Source of the DNA: Granulosicoccus sp.
Lineage (GTDB): Bacteria; Pseudomonadota; Gammaproteobacteria; Granulosicoccales; Granulosicoccaceae
Direction: 5' to 3'
Assembly: GCA_023301795.1 (NCBI GenBank)
Contig: JALZVU010000019.1
Coordinates: 1-34,294 of the forward strand
DNA length: 34,294 bases
A program made the translations under genes and the position numbers. Positions 1 to 9,025 of the stretch are shown in pieces. The notes under the pieces were generated by a model. That model saw only the letters and a program-made list of their open reading frames with translations, did no database searches and was not told the DNA's origin. Within the stretch, counting starts at the first letter, position 1, and each line of letters opens with the position of its first letter.

Positions 1-2775
1 GCTCAGAACACCACTTTCTCGCGAGCGAACTGCAAGCTCTACAGCCTCTCTGAGCATTTCTTCGAGTTCGCGCTGACGTTCCAGAATATCTGAGGCCTCC
101 TCAGTGGCAGCATCAATGCCAGCTTGCAGATCTTGAGAGCGTGCATCACCCAGACCTTGCAAGGCTTCTTGTAGAGCGTCGCTGGCAGCTTGCGCAGCCG
201 AGCCACCCTGCTCACCATCGGCATTGGCCTGTTGTTCGCCATCACCCGACTCAGTCTCTGTACCATCTTCGGCGTCTTCAGCATCATTGTTCGCTTGCTC
301 CGATGCAGATTGGTCACTTTGCTCCAACGCATCCCGAGCCTGCTCCAGCCGTTCAGACAGTTCACTGGCAGCCTGCTGCAGGCTCTCAGCTTCTGCACCT
401 GACGCCCCAGCAGCATCGCGCTCAAGCTGCTCGAGTTCGCGTTGCAACTCCTCTAACTCGCGCGCTAATTGCTGTTGTTGCCACTGCTCTTCTCGTGTCA
501 GCGAATTCTGCTCGCGCTCAGCCTCGGCAAGCTCCTGCTGTCGACGCGCAAGTTCGGCAAGCTCTTCGAAAATATCATCCAGCTGTTCTTGCCCACCACC
601 GCTGTTACCACCACGATCTGGTTGCTCGTACTGATTGCGCTCCAGATCCATCTCCAGCTCGAACATCTCGGCCATGTCCTGACCCGCTTGCTGACCACCC
701 TCGCCCTGACCCTCTTGCTGGGTCATGCGAATATCAGCAAACAATGCTTCGGCACGTTGCAATAACTGCAGCGCTTTCTGTTGCGGTTGAATCGCATCGC
801 TGAACGCCAACTCATCCAGCGCCACGGCTGAAGGCTCCATCTGTTCGGCAGCCTCTCGCAGGTACTGTACGAATTGACGAATCTCCTCGCCCTGGCTGAC
901 CAACTCACGCGCCTCCGATCGATCGGCCAATGTGCGTGCCTGCTCGGCCAGAGTGCGCTGCAACTCTGACAACAACCTTGCATTATCTTCTTGCCCGGAA
1001 GTGTCACCTTCAGCAGCGTCGGTACTGCGCTGCAAATTCCAGGTAGCCAGAAAAATCTCTTTTTGCCGACGCGATATTTCACTGCCCTCGTTGGCAGATC
1101 CACCACCACCGCCGCCACCACCGGCAGCAGCACCCTGTCCCTCAGAGAAACGTCTTTCAAAAGGACGCACATCAACAAGCATCATGTCGGTTTCGCTGGA
1201 GCTGTTGTGATCACGTACTCGCACGTAGTAACTGATCAGGTCCCCAGGTTGTAACGGAATAGCTTCTGCAGCTTCAACAAGGTTTTGCTCGTCACTGCCA
1301 TCACTGCCTTCCACGATGGCAGCTTCGCCTGACTCAGTCTCAACGATCTCGGTCTCATTGCTTTCAGTCTCAATCGAGGCAGTATCGGCAACCTCACTAC
1401 CCATGGACTCAAGATAGAAAACATAACGGGCTACATCATCATTTTCCAACAGCACGCTTTGCCATTCGCCAGCATTCACTGAATAGAAAAGCTCGACAGA
1501 CTCAATGGCAAAATCATCTTGCGCTTCAACTTCAATGCCTACTTCTTCCACCGGCGAGGCGCTAACATCTCTGCCCGGGCTTACAAACTTGACCACTGGC
1601 GCTTCATCACCGCGAACAATAACGGCATGCGTATCGCTGATGGGTACCTGACGTTCCAGCATGGTGTCCATCAATTGATATTCGGTGTCATTGCTGAGAA
1701 CAAATCGGGCCTGATATCGGACAGTCTCCTCACCCTCCTCACTGTCCAGCAAGCTCATGGACAATGGTTGCTCACCCAACAGCAACAAACCATCATTCAA
1801 GGCTTTGTCCAGAGACAATGTGAGCGTGACACGCGTATCTTTCACCGCGCTTATATTCGTTACATTCTCGAGGCTGACTGGCTCAAGCTTTGTCCATTCC
1901 GGATAAACATACTCAACATCAATACCCTGCAGCCTTGCGGGTTGAATCACGGAGACTTCGTATTGCGAGCTTTGGGTAAAGCCCGCCTCCACGTAGTAGC
2001 TCAACGGTTGATTCACACGAAACATCTTGAAGCGGAAACGACCATCGGGGGACGCTGTGATCTGACTGCTTTGCCATTGTTCGTCATCAGGACTTCGAGC
2101 ATGCAGCGTGACCTCTTCAGCATCGAAGCCAAAGAGCCCAATCTCCAACCCAAGATCCTCTCCCGCCAGCAGCTGAATGGATCCCGGTGCTACATCGATG
2201 GTTCGTGGATCTACCAACGTGCGATCCTGCCAACCCCACCAGACATGCAAGGCAGCATTTTTCCAGGCTGGCGGCGCAGCCTGCTGGAAACCTATGCCAG
2301 CACCCAGCAAACCTACAAGCACAACAAGGGGCCACACCAACGCACTGGTAGGCACAATGCGTTGCACAGGAACTCGCTTTGCTACCGACAAAGCATCTCT
2401 GGCAAGCAAACCCAGAAAAGCCTGTTTCGGGTCGTTGCGCTGAGTGTCCAGAAACGTATGAACTCGTCCATCAAAAGCTGCATCCGAATTCTCTACCAGT
2501 CTTGCCCCTTCATCAGTTGCCAGATCACGCAGTGGACGCCAACACAAAAGCACTGCACACACTATGGCGCTAAGCGCTAACAAGCTTCTGACAATCAGAT
2601 CAAGCGCGGGTGTAAAACCCCGGTATAAGCCAACCCAGGCACCAGCCAGAGTGAGAACGCACAGCAGCAAAGCACCAATGGCGACAAAGGCCAGAATATG
2701 GCGCCAGCGTTCGCGTCCTTTGGCCCGCTCAATGTAGGCAGTAAACAGATTAACGACGTTGTTCCGACCAATCAT
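1..2775 (-). CDS. DUF4175-like membrane and coiled-coil protein, 3' end outside window
   Basis: The frame is open from an ATG at 2775 to the window edge: 925 codons with no stop, so the C-terminus is missing. The N-terminus has two hydrophobic segments (about residues 25-48 and 57-75) and a third near 150-170. A beta-rich, probably extracytoplasmic stretch with Ig-like character follows (about 190-450). Then come an acidic Glu/Ser/Thr-rich insert, a run of eight Gly (around 1100-1125) and a long Gln/Glu/Ala-rich coiled-coil region to the edge. This layout resembles the large DUF4175-type proteins found beside MoxR/VWA genes; the family name is my judgement from layout. It is the last gene seen in the operon and its start overlaps the preceding stop as ATGA, suggesting translational coupling. 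Likely role (inference): membrane scaffold of the MoxR/VWA complex. No catalytic motif was seen. Confidence 0.72.
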   Translation of the reverse strand, partial: MIGRNNVVNLFTAYIERAKGRERWRHILAFVAIGALLLCVLTLAGAWVGLYRGFTPALDLIVRSLLALSAIVCAVLLCWRPLRDLATDEGARLVENSDAAFDGRVHTFLDTQRNDPKQAFLGLLARDALSVAKRVPVQRIVPTSALVWPLVVLVGLLGAGIGFQQAAPPAWKNAALHVWWGWQDRTLVDPRTIDVAPGSIQLLAGEDLGLEIGLFGFDAEEVTLHARSPDDEQWQSSQITASPDGRFRFKMFRVNQPLSYYVEAGFTQSSQYEVSVIQPARLQGIDVEYVYPEWTKLEPVSLENVTNISAVKDTRVTLTLSLDKALNDGLLLLGEQPLSMSLLDSEEGEETVRYQARFVLSNDTEYQLMDTMLERQVPISDTHAVIVRGDEAPVVKFVSPGRDVSASPVEEVGIEVEAQDDFAIESVELFYSVNAGEWQSVLLENDDVARYVFYLESMGSEVADTASIETESNETEIVETESGEAAIVEGSDGSDEQNLVEAAEAIPLQPGDLISYYVRVRDHNSSSETDMMLVDVRPFERRFSEGQGAAAGGGGGGGGSANEGSEISRRQKEIFLATWNLQRSTDAAEGDTSGQEDNARLLSELQRTLAEQARTLADRSEARELVSQGEEIRQFVQYLREAAEQMEPSAVALDELAFSDAIQPQQKALQLLQRAEALFADIRMTQQEGQGEGGQQAGQDMAEMFELEMDLERNQYEQPDRGGNSGGGQEQLDDIFEELAELARRQQELAEAEREQNSLTREEQWQQQQLARELEELQRELEQLERDAAGASGAEAESLQQAASELSERLEQARDALEQSDQSASEQANNDAEDAEDGTETESGDGEQQANADGEQGGSAAQAASDALQEALQGLGDARSQDLQAGIDAATEEASDILERQRELEEMLREAVELAVRSRESGVLS

Positions 2776-4775
2776 GAGCCATCTCTCCTGACGTCAAGGC
2801 GTCGATTAGCAAACCATCCTTCTGCAAATAACAGTAGCGCCACCAGTGGCAGTAACCACTGCCAGATCGCGTGACGCATGGGGTCTCCCCCGGATGTCAA
2901 CAGGCGTGTATCGATGCCGGAAGTAATAGATGTAGCAGCTTGGTCAGCGGTGGTCGCCTCATCAGCGTCGTCGCTGTAACGGGCCTGCCATTGAGTTGTG
3001 GTCTCGTCATCAAGCGTAGACAGATCAGCTTCGCTAGGTTCCAGCACGGCACGCACAGGCTGCTCGCCGCGGGTACTCAGCACGGTGTAGATTCCAGGTT
3101 CGCTCAGCTCAATACTGGCAGGCTGCCCTCTGTCTGCAATGCTCACCAACGATTCACCGGTGCTATCGATAATCTGTGCATTAACCGGCAGGGATAACCG
3201 CTCTCCAATGACAATCTGATCTGGTAACGAGGTGCTGGCGTCAAAATACCGAATGAGCGATTGCATCAACGCTACGAACGCTGGCTGTAACGGCAGATTA
3301 CTGGCCAAGCCGTCCAGAGGATCGTTAAGGATAAGCAGCCTGCCACGGTTAGTGTCTCGCTCCACAAGAACACTTTGTCCATCCGCCGTGGCCAGCAGCA
3401 ACTTGTCACCGTCAATCAGCTCCATCGGAGGTAGATCAAAAAACCGCGTGCCCAACCAGGAAATTTCACCCAGGGCTAATGGATGCGCATCGTCCATGGC
3501 ACCGACACCGACCCCCTCCAATCGTGTACTCACATTTACAGAGTCTGACCCTGTATTGAACAGCAACGCGTTGCTGCCAGTGTCCACAAATTGCAGTATG
3601 TCCAGCTCCACGGCGGCACTCACATCTCTGCCGGTAACCAGATGGGCCGTATCGCTGGGCACTTGAGCGGCGTTTCCACGCAGCAATTCAACCTCCGCAA
3701 CAGCGTCTGTCTCCAAGGCCGTTGTAACAAACACCTGAGCACTGCTATTTTGCGTATCCGGACCATTCAACAAGACGATGGCGGTAGCCTGAGGCTCTAC
3801 AATGGGTAAGGTATGCAGGTTATCTTCCGCCAGTGAATCGGGCTCTAGCAACGATACGATAAACTGTGGATTCGACTCGGCAGGAATAACCAGTTCATCA
3901 AAACTAAATGCCGATACCTCACCGGGCGTAAGTGTCACCGAACGCTGCTCAATAATCCCGGCAGAAGACTCCACCTGTACGGTTCGCGTAACAGGCTCTG
4001 ACGATGTATTTGCGCCGGCACGACTTGCCAGTAACGACACTGATATCTGAGCCGTTGCGCTATTGCTCGATTGTGCCTGGGCAACCAGATGTACATTGAG
4101 TTTATCATCCCCCTCCACAGGCAACAGCTCAAACTCGGCAACGTTTGGCGCATACAGCGCATTTAGCTGAGCCGGTAACGCACTCGCCTGCATATCACTT
4201 ATCAGCCACACTTTTACGGGCAACTCCCGCTCATTGGCCAAGCGGTCAAGACGCTGCATAACCGAACCATAATCACCTGGTGCAAAACCAGGCTGTACAT
4301 CATCCAGCGCAGCACCCAGTGATACACCAGACTCGCCCGCTCCATAGGCAATAGTTGAAGCAAGTACCACCACACGACGATCAAATGCCAGAAGCTCAGC
4401 GCTCCCACCACCTACCTCATCGATTAAACCGCGCGCGCGATCAATCGCTTCATCCCATCGGCCAGAAGCGCGCATGGACAAGGAGCGATCAAGCACAATC
4501 ATGTGATGCTGCTGAAGGGCTGTAGGCACAGCATCCCGATTGATCCACGGCTGCGCGAAAAGCAAACATAAAAGCGCCAGTGACAATACACGCAGTGCCA
4601 GTAAAGCCCTATAACGCAATGTGCGTTTTCGCGACACTGGCGGCGTGGTCGCGTCAAGAAACTGATTGGACGGAAACAACAGCACTGGTGGCTGCTGATC
4701 ACTGAAGCGGTGCAGAATCCACGGCAATGCCAGACCCAGAAAACCCAGCAGGTAGGCAGGAAACAGTAAGCTCAT
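2772..4775 (-). CDS. BatA-like membrane protein with VWA domain
   Basis: 667 residues. The N-terminus (1-80) is the BatA/aerotolerance-type double-helix membrane module: a hydrophobic helix at about 5-22, the LHRF turn, and a second helix at about 57-75. A VWA domain follows with an intact MIDAS motif DRSLS (D96, S98, S100), expected to bind a divalent metal. The middle is a long beta-rich region, and a C-terminal membrane helix lies near 640-657 before a basic tail. Most of the protein should therefore be periplasmic between membrane anchors. It overlaps the DUF58 gene by ATGA at its start and the DUF4175-like gene by ATGA at its end. Families of this kind occur with MoxR and DUF58 proteins and are thought to form membrane complexes remodelled by the ATPase. 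Its substrate is unknown. Confidence 0.85.
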   Translation of the reverse strand: MSLLFPAYLLGFLGLALPWILHRFSDQQPPVLLFPSNQFLDATTPPVSRKRTLRYRALLALRVLSLALLCLLFAQPWINRDAVPTALQQHHMIVLDRSLSMRASGRWDEAIDRARGLIDEVGGGSAELLAFDRRVVVLASTIAYGAGESGVSLGAALDDVQPGFAPGDYGSVMQRLDRLANERELPVKVWLISDMQASALPAQLNALYAPNVAEFELLPVEGDDKLNVHLVAQAQSSNSATAQISVSLLASRAGANTSSEPVTRTVQVESSAGIIEQRSVTLTPGEVSAFSFDELVIPAESNPQFIVSLLEPDSLAEDNLHTLPIVEPQATAIVLLNGPDTQNSSAQVFVTTALETDAVAEVELLRGNAAQVPSDTAHLVTGRDVSAAVELDILQFVDTGSNALLFNTGSDSVNVSTRLEGVGVGAMDDAHPLALGEISWLGTRFFDLPPMELIDGDKLLLATADGQSVLVERDTNRGRLLILNDPLDGLASNLPLQPAFVALMQSLIRYFDASTSLPDQIVIGERLSLPVNAQIIDSTGESLVSIADRGQPASIELSEPGIYTVLSTRGEQPVRAVLEPSEADLSTLDDETTTQWQARYSDDADEATTADQAATSITSGIDTRLLTSGGDPMRHAIWQWLLPLVALLLFAEGWFANRRLDVRRDGS

Positions 4776-5671
4776 CGACCGCGCCTCGCACGAAAACTCA
4801 TGTAAGACTGCAGGGCTGCATCCAAAGGCTCACTGGTTAGCACACGCGTGTAGTCTGCCCCTACTCGCCGACACGCCTGTTGCATGGATTCACAATGCGC
4901 AGCAAATCGGGAGCGATAACTGGTTTTGAGAAATTGAGGATCAACAATCACTGACTCTTCAGTTTCAAGATCCTGAAATGCACTGATCGTTTTGGCCGTA
5001 GGTTCTATCTCTTCATCGTCCAGTAAATGAAACACCGCAATGTCTTGCCCGGCGTGTGCCAGGGGTTGTAGTGCTGCCAACAGTTCATCGCTATTGGCAT
5101 AAAGATCGGATACCACCACCAGTAAGCCTCGTCGACTGATACTGGCACGAAGGCTCTGCAACGCCCCTAGAATATGGGTGCCGTTGCCAGGCTTTGTGTT
5201 CTCAAGCAACGCCAATGCACGAGGCAAACTATCGGGACGCGCAGACGGGGGCTGAAACGTGCGAACTGACTCATCAAACACGGCCAAACCCAAAGAATCG
5301 TGCTGCTTACGCGTTATGTAAGCCAGGGAGGCGGTAAGAAAAATGGCTTGCTCCAATTTGGTAACAGGCGCTCCAAAATCCATCGATGCGCTCGTGTCCA
5401 GAAGCAGATTAATCGCGGTATTGGTCTCACCTTGAAAGCGCTTGATGTACATACGATCAGCGCGCGCGTACACATTCCAGTCAACGTAGCGAAGATCATC
5501 GCCCTCGTTGTAAGCGCGATACTCAGCGAACTCCTGACTAAAACCAAAATGCGGTGAGCGGTGCAGCCCGGTGGTCACACCATCCACGACAGTTCTGGCC
5601 ACCAGATCAAGCGTACCCAGGCGCGCAAGCACTTCAGGTTTTAGTAATCGATTGGCAGTTTTTGCTGGCAC
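4772..5671 (-). CDS. DUF58 domain protein
   Basis: 299 residues with no signal peptide or membrane segment, so probably cytoplasmic. The DUF58 core is clear at about residues 35-85: GLHRSPHFGFSQEF, then YNEGDDLRYVDWNVYARAD and the KRFQGETN segment. It leads into a VWA-like fold with DTSAS (D92, S94, S96). DUF58 proteins are the standard partners of MoxR ATPases and probably link the ATPase to the membrane VWA proteins. The start is GTG at 5671 (the plus strand reads cac); the Shine-Dalgarno is weak and I found no better start in frame. It lies 62 nt downstream of moxR, the widest gap inside this part of the operon, and its TGA overlaps the ATG of the next gene. Confidence 0.92.
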   Translation of the reverse strand: MPAKTANRLLKPEVLARLGTLDLVARTVVDGVTTGLHRSPHFGFSQEFAEYRAYNEGDDLRYVDWNVYARADRMYIKRFQGETNTAINLLLDTSASMDFGAPVTKLEQAIFLTASLAYITRKQHDSLGLAVFDESVRTFQPPSARPDSLPRALALLENTKPGNGTHILGALQSLRASISRRGLLVVVSDLYANSDELLAALQPLAHAGQDIAVFHLLDDEEIEPTAKTISAFQDLETEESVIVDPQFLKTSYRSRFAAHCESMQQACRRVGADYTRVLTSEPLDAALQSYMSFRARRGR

Positions 5672-5733
5672 GTTATCGCTTATCCGTCGGTCAGCACATC
5701 TTGCGGTTCGAGGATGTCAAATCAGCTGACATC

Positions 5734-6744
5734 TCAGGCAGCCACACGCTGATCAACAACATCGCGCAGCACATCATCCACTGTCAGCCCATCAGCCTCG
5801 GCAAAATAGTTGAGCATCACACGGTGCCGCAGTACCGGTGCCGCCAATGCATCAATGTCTTCAGTGGTGACGTGGTAGCGCCCAGCCATCAAGGCCCGCG
5901 CCTTGGCGGCCAGTGTAATAAACAACGCCGCTCTTACCGAGGCTCCGAATTTAACGTACTGCTTGACCTTCGGGGATGCGGAAGGATCTTCAGGGCGCGT
6001 GGAACGCACAAGCTCAACTGCATAACGACCCACTTGCTGACTGACAGGCACTTGGCGTGTCAGCTTTTGAAACGCCAGTATTTGTTCGGCGTTGGTACAC
6101 GCCACTACGGGTTCTGGCAGCGTGTCACTGGTGAAGCGTTGCACCACTGTCAGCTCATCTTCCAGCGGCAAGTAGTCCAGCATGATGTTAAACAGAAATC
6201 GATCAAGCTGCGCTTCAGGCAATGGGTAGGTGCCTTCAAGCTCCAACGGATTCTGCGTGGCCAATACAAAAAACGGTTTGTTGATGATGTGCTGTGTGCC
6301 ACGTACCGTCGCCGAATACTCTTGCATGGCCTCCAGAAGGGCTGCCTGTGTCTTTGGCGGTGTACGGTTTATCTCATCAGCCAGCAGAACATTGGTAAAA
6401 ATGGGTCCGGGGATAAATCGCCAGTTTCGCTTACCGTTGTCATCATCCTCGATGATGTCTGTGCCTGTGATGTCGGTGGGCATCAGATCCGGCGTGAACT
6501 GAATGCGATCAAACTGCAAGCCCAGGGCGTCAGCCAGTGTTCGCACAAGTAGCGTTTTGGCCGTGCCCGGCATACCGGTCACCAGGCAGTGTCCACCCAC
6601 CAGCAAGGTAATAAGCAGATGCTCCACAACCTCGTCCTGGCCCACCACAATGCGCCCCACTTCAGAGCGTAACTTCTTTGTCACGGCACGAAACTCATCC
6701 ACCAGTTGGGCGGTGTCGGCTGTATTGAATTCAGAGTCGCTCAC
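5734..6744 (-). CDS. MoxR-family AAA+ ATPase
   Basis: 336 residues, the usual length for MoxR. Walker A is GMPGTAKT at residues 57-64; Walker B is LLADEIN with D123 and E124; the sensor-1 region is ATQNP with N165; and the typical GTYPLPEAQLDRFLF stretch follows. MoxR proteins are hexameric AAA+ chaperone-like ATPases that activate or insert metal into VWA-containing partners. Here DUF58 and two membrane VWA proteins are encoded in the same operon and are the obvious clients. The start is GTG at 6744, one nucleotide after the TGA of the upstream peptidase gene, with GGAG six bases upstream placed inside the last codons of that gene. This gives strong translational coupling between peptidase and ATPase. 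Confidence 0.96.
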   Translation of the reverse strand: MSDSEFNTADTAQLVDEFRAVTKKLRSEVGRIVVGQDEVVEHLLITLLVGGHCLVTGMPGTAKTLLVRTLADALGLQFDRIQFTPDLMPTDITGTDIIEDDDNGKRNWRFIPGPIFTNVLLADEINRTPPKTQAALLEAMQEYSATVRGTQHIINKPFFVLATQNPLELEGTYPLPEAQLDRFLFNIMLDYLPLEDELTVVQRFTSDTLPEPVVACTNAEQILAFQKLTRQVPVSQQVGRYAVELVRSTRPEDPSASPKVKQYVKFGASVRAALFITLAAKARALMAGRYHVTTEDIDALAAPVLRHRVMLNYFAEADGLTVDDVLRDVVDQRVAA

Positions 6745-6745
6745 A

Positions 6746-9025
6746 TCATTCTCCGGCAGATAAGGTCAGCAGCAGTTGCTGCGCAGGTCGGTAAAAAGGG
6801 GCGCTCTCTAGTGCATAGAGAACCTGTCGTCGGGCTTCGGCTTTTTCATCACGCTGCAGATTCGCACGCGCCTTGCCAAGATGGGCCGATGCTATATCGT
6901 CCACCTGCATACCCAGTAATGCATTGAATTCACGCAGTGCCCGGTTTGGATCGCCGATGGCAAGATAGTGTTCGCCCAACCATCGATGCACGTCAGTGCC
7001 ATAGGGCATGACCCAGTTCAGCGCTTCCATGACTGCAACTGCCTCGACATCTTTGTCACGCGCGCGTAGATCAACAATCAACTGATACAAGGCATCAGGG
7101 TCATGGCCACCTTTACGCTGCCATTCCAACATAATCTCAACAGCGTCATCGTCGTGGCCTTGTTGCTGAAGAGCCGCGGCCAGCACCTGGTATGCGTTGC
7201 CCTGGCCTACGCGTTGCGGATAGCGGCGAATGACATCACGCGCCAGTGCCTCGGAGCTCACCCAATCTTCAAATTGCAACGCCCGTTCAAGCTGTCTTGA
7301 GGCCGCGCTGTATTCGTCCATCGTGTCGAGAATGCCCCCCCATTGGCTTTGCAAATGCTCTGCAAATGCAGCATCAAAGCCCGGCTGGTCATCACCCAAT
7401 GCCGCAACCAGTGCTTCCACCGTGGTAGCACCTTCACCAAACGCCTTTAGCATCGTTACTAGAGCATCATGTCCCCAACGGCTTGCAATGAAATCGCAAA
7501 CCAGTCCTGCTTGCATGTACGACACTTGCACCTGCCCGTTATAGCTGGGCCGTACGAATCCCTGATCCAAAGATTCAAGCGGTAATAACTGATTTTGTTT
7601 GATGGCTGTAAGCACATCCAGAGAAAGCTCTCGATCAGCAAGCGGTCCGGTATTCCACTCTTCATACACAGACAAGCCTTCACTGAACCAGCGCGGCAAG
7701 CGATGGTTGGTAGCTTCCAGCGTAAATACATGGGCAATCTCATGCCATAGTGTACTGCCCCAATGAAAGGAGCCAGCCGCACGTGCTCTGGGACTATCCA
7801 TAGCCGTCAGATAACCAAACGTCACCCCTAGCAAACCAATGCCCGGGGTACTGACAGTACGCACACCAAAATCATCATGGTCATGATAAAGCTCGACTAC
7901 CATAGGCTTTTTCAAGGCGAAGTCATAACGCTCGGTAAATAGCTGCACCGCCGCTATAGATAAATCGATAACGTAAGGCTCCAGTGCATCGGCATCTTCC
8001 CGATCCAGACGAATCAATACACGGCCAATGATATCGTCAGCATTATCAGGATCAGGCACGTCAACATAACTGACCCGCATGCCATCCAGATCATCTAGCA
8101 AGCGCAGTGTGTTGACGGTTTGCGCATCAAAGGGGTCACGATCGTACGCTTGCTGCAGATGATAACGGGCAGCAAACATATTGTTGATCCGCAGTTGATT
8201 GATACCCAGATCGCGATGCGCAGTCGCCAGATCCGGATCCAGCCCGACAGCTCGCACATACAGGTCAACAGCCTCGCGGTAGCGATAGGTAATGATATAA
8301 AAATGCGCTGGTATCGCATACACATCGCCATAGGTGGGGTTATCTGCGAGGGCCTTGTCCACCCACTCAGTCATGGGTTTATCTTCGAGTAGGTTTGCGC
8401 CCGCGTACAAGGCGTAGATCTCCAACTGCGGCAGCTCTTGAACTTGCGATTCAACCAGCGCTTGACCTAACAGGGCTCTGGCAACCTCTAGATTCTGCAG
8501 CTCCAGCTCGATTCGCGCCAGTAGCAGCAATGCCTGCACGTTGTCTGGATGCTCAGCAAGAATGGATTCCAGCATTTGTCGCGCACGCCCCTCGAAGCCT
8601 TCAGCCAGCGCTTGCGCCAGCCCTACCTGCGCCGGCACCCAACTGCTGTCATACAGCAGTGCCTCGCGAAACAGAGCTTCCGCGTCACTGATCTGATGCG
8701 TCTGCAAGTACAACTGCGCCCAGTGCGTTTTGATGGCGGGGTCAGTGCTGTTTGCCGTGAGCTCGCGGTACAGCCGATTTGCCTGACGGATATCGCCTAA
8801 CGCTGCCGCAGCATCAGCCTGCTGTAGCCCCTCGGAAGTATCCAGAACATCGGTATAACAATCATCCGCCTCGTCGCGTAGACCCGAATACAGCTTGTTA
8901 TCACATTCGCGTATCAGTGCTGAGCGCGTTGTATCGTAATGGATGGTGAACGCGTTGGCGGCACCCGTGCAGCCGAGGCTTGCCACAATAAACAACAGCG
9001 CACTTCTGGCGTTAACTCTCCGCAT
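6746..9025 (-). CDS. Secreted TPR protein with gluzincin metallopeptidase domain (peptidase MA-like)
   Basis: 759 residues from the chosen ATG at 9025. This start has GGAG eight bases upstream and begins a good signal peptide (MRRVNARSAL... ending GAANA, cleavage near residue 25). An ATG 51 nt upstream has no such support. TPR-like helical repeats fill about residues 60-310. A metallopeptidase domain follows with HEIAH (H428, H432) and a downstream FSEGLSVYEEW segment giving the expected Glu ligand E449, so the gluzincin zinc site looks intact. More TPR-like helices fill the C-terminus. It is probably a periplasmic protease or a peptide-holding subunit. It overlaps the C13-like gene by 14 nt and ends one base before moxR. 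The substrate is unknown; cleavage of envelope or complex proteins is inference. Confidence 0.87.
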   Translation of the reverse strand: MRRVNARSALLFIVASLGCTGAANAFTIHYDTTRSALIRECDNKLYSGLRDEADDCYTDVLDTSEGLQQADAAAALGDIRQANRLYRELTANSTDPAIKTHWAQLYLQTHQISDAEALFREALLYDSSWVPAQVGLAQALAEGFEGRARQMLESILAEHPDNVQALLLLARIELELQNLEVARALLGQALVESQVQELPQLEIYALYAGANLLEDKPMTEWVDKALADNPTYGDVYAIPAHFYIITYRYREAVDLYVRAVGLDPDLATAHRDLGINQLRINNMFAARYHLQQAYDRDPFDAQTVNTLRLLDDLDGMRVSYVDVPDPDNADDIIGRVLIRLDREDADALEPYVIDLSIAAVQLFTERYDFALKKPMVVELYHDHDDFGVRTVSTPGIGLLGVTFGYLTAMDSPRARAAGSFHWGSTLWHEIAHVFTLEATNHRLPRWFSEGLSVYEEWNTGPLADRELSLDVLTAIKQNQLLPLESLDQGFVRPSYNGQVQVSYMQAGLVCDFIASRWGHDALVTMLKAFGEGATTVEALVAALGDDQPGFDAAFAEHLQSQWGGILDTMDEYSAASRQLERALQFEDWVSSEALARDVIRRYPQRVGQGNAYQVLAAALQQQGHDDDAVEIMLEWQRKGGHDPDALYQLIVDLRARDKDVEAVAVMEALNWVMPYGTDVHRWLGEHYLAIGDPNRALREFNALLGMQVDDIASAHLGKARANLQRDEKAEARRQVLYALESAPFYRPAQQLLLTLSAGE
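6751..6754 (-). promoter_or_regulatory. Shine-Dalgarno for moxR GTG start
   Basis: GGAG (minus strand) lies six bases before the GTG at 6744. It falls in the final Gly-Glu codons of the upstream peptidase gene, and it supports the GTG start. Confidence 0.75.

Noticed and set aside
1101..1126. Trinucleotide repeat (CCA/CCG) as a phase-variable tract
   Set aside because: It encodes a Gly linker with mixed codons in multiples of three; length change would not shift the frame.
1519..2580. A 353-codon open frame on the plus strand
   Set aside because: It lies wholly antisense to the DUF4175-like gene, has no domain character and no ribosome site; the minus-strand frame gives a coherent membrane protein coupled to its neighbour.
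5554..6552. A 332-codon open frame on the plus strand
   Set aside because: It is antisense to moxR and DUF58, whose motifs are unmistakable; the translation is His/Gln/Arg-rich shadow sequence.
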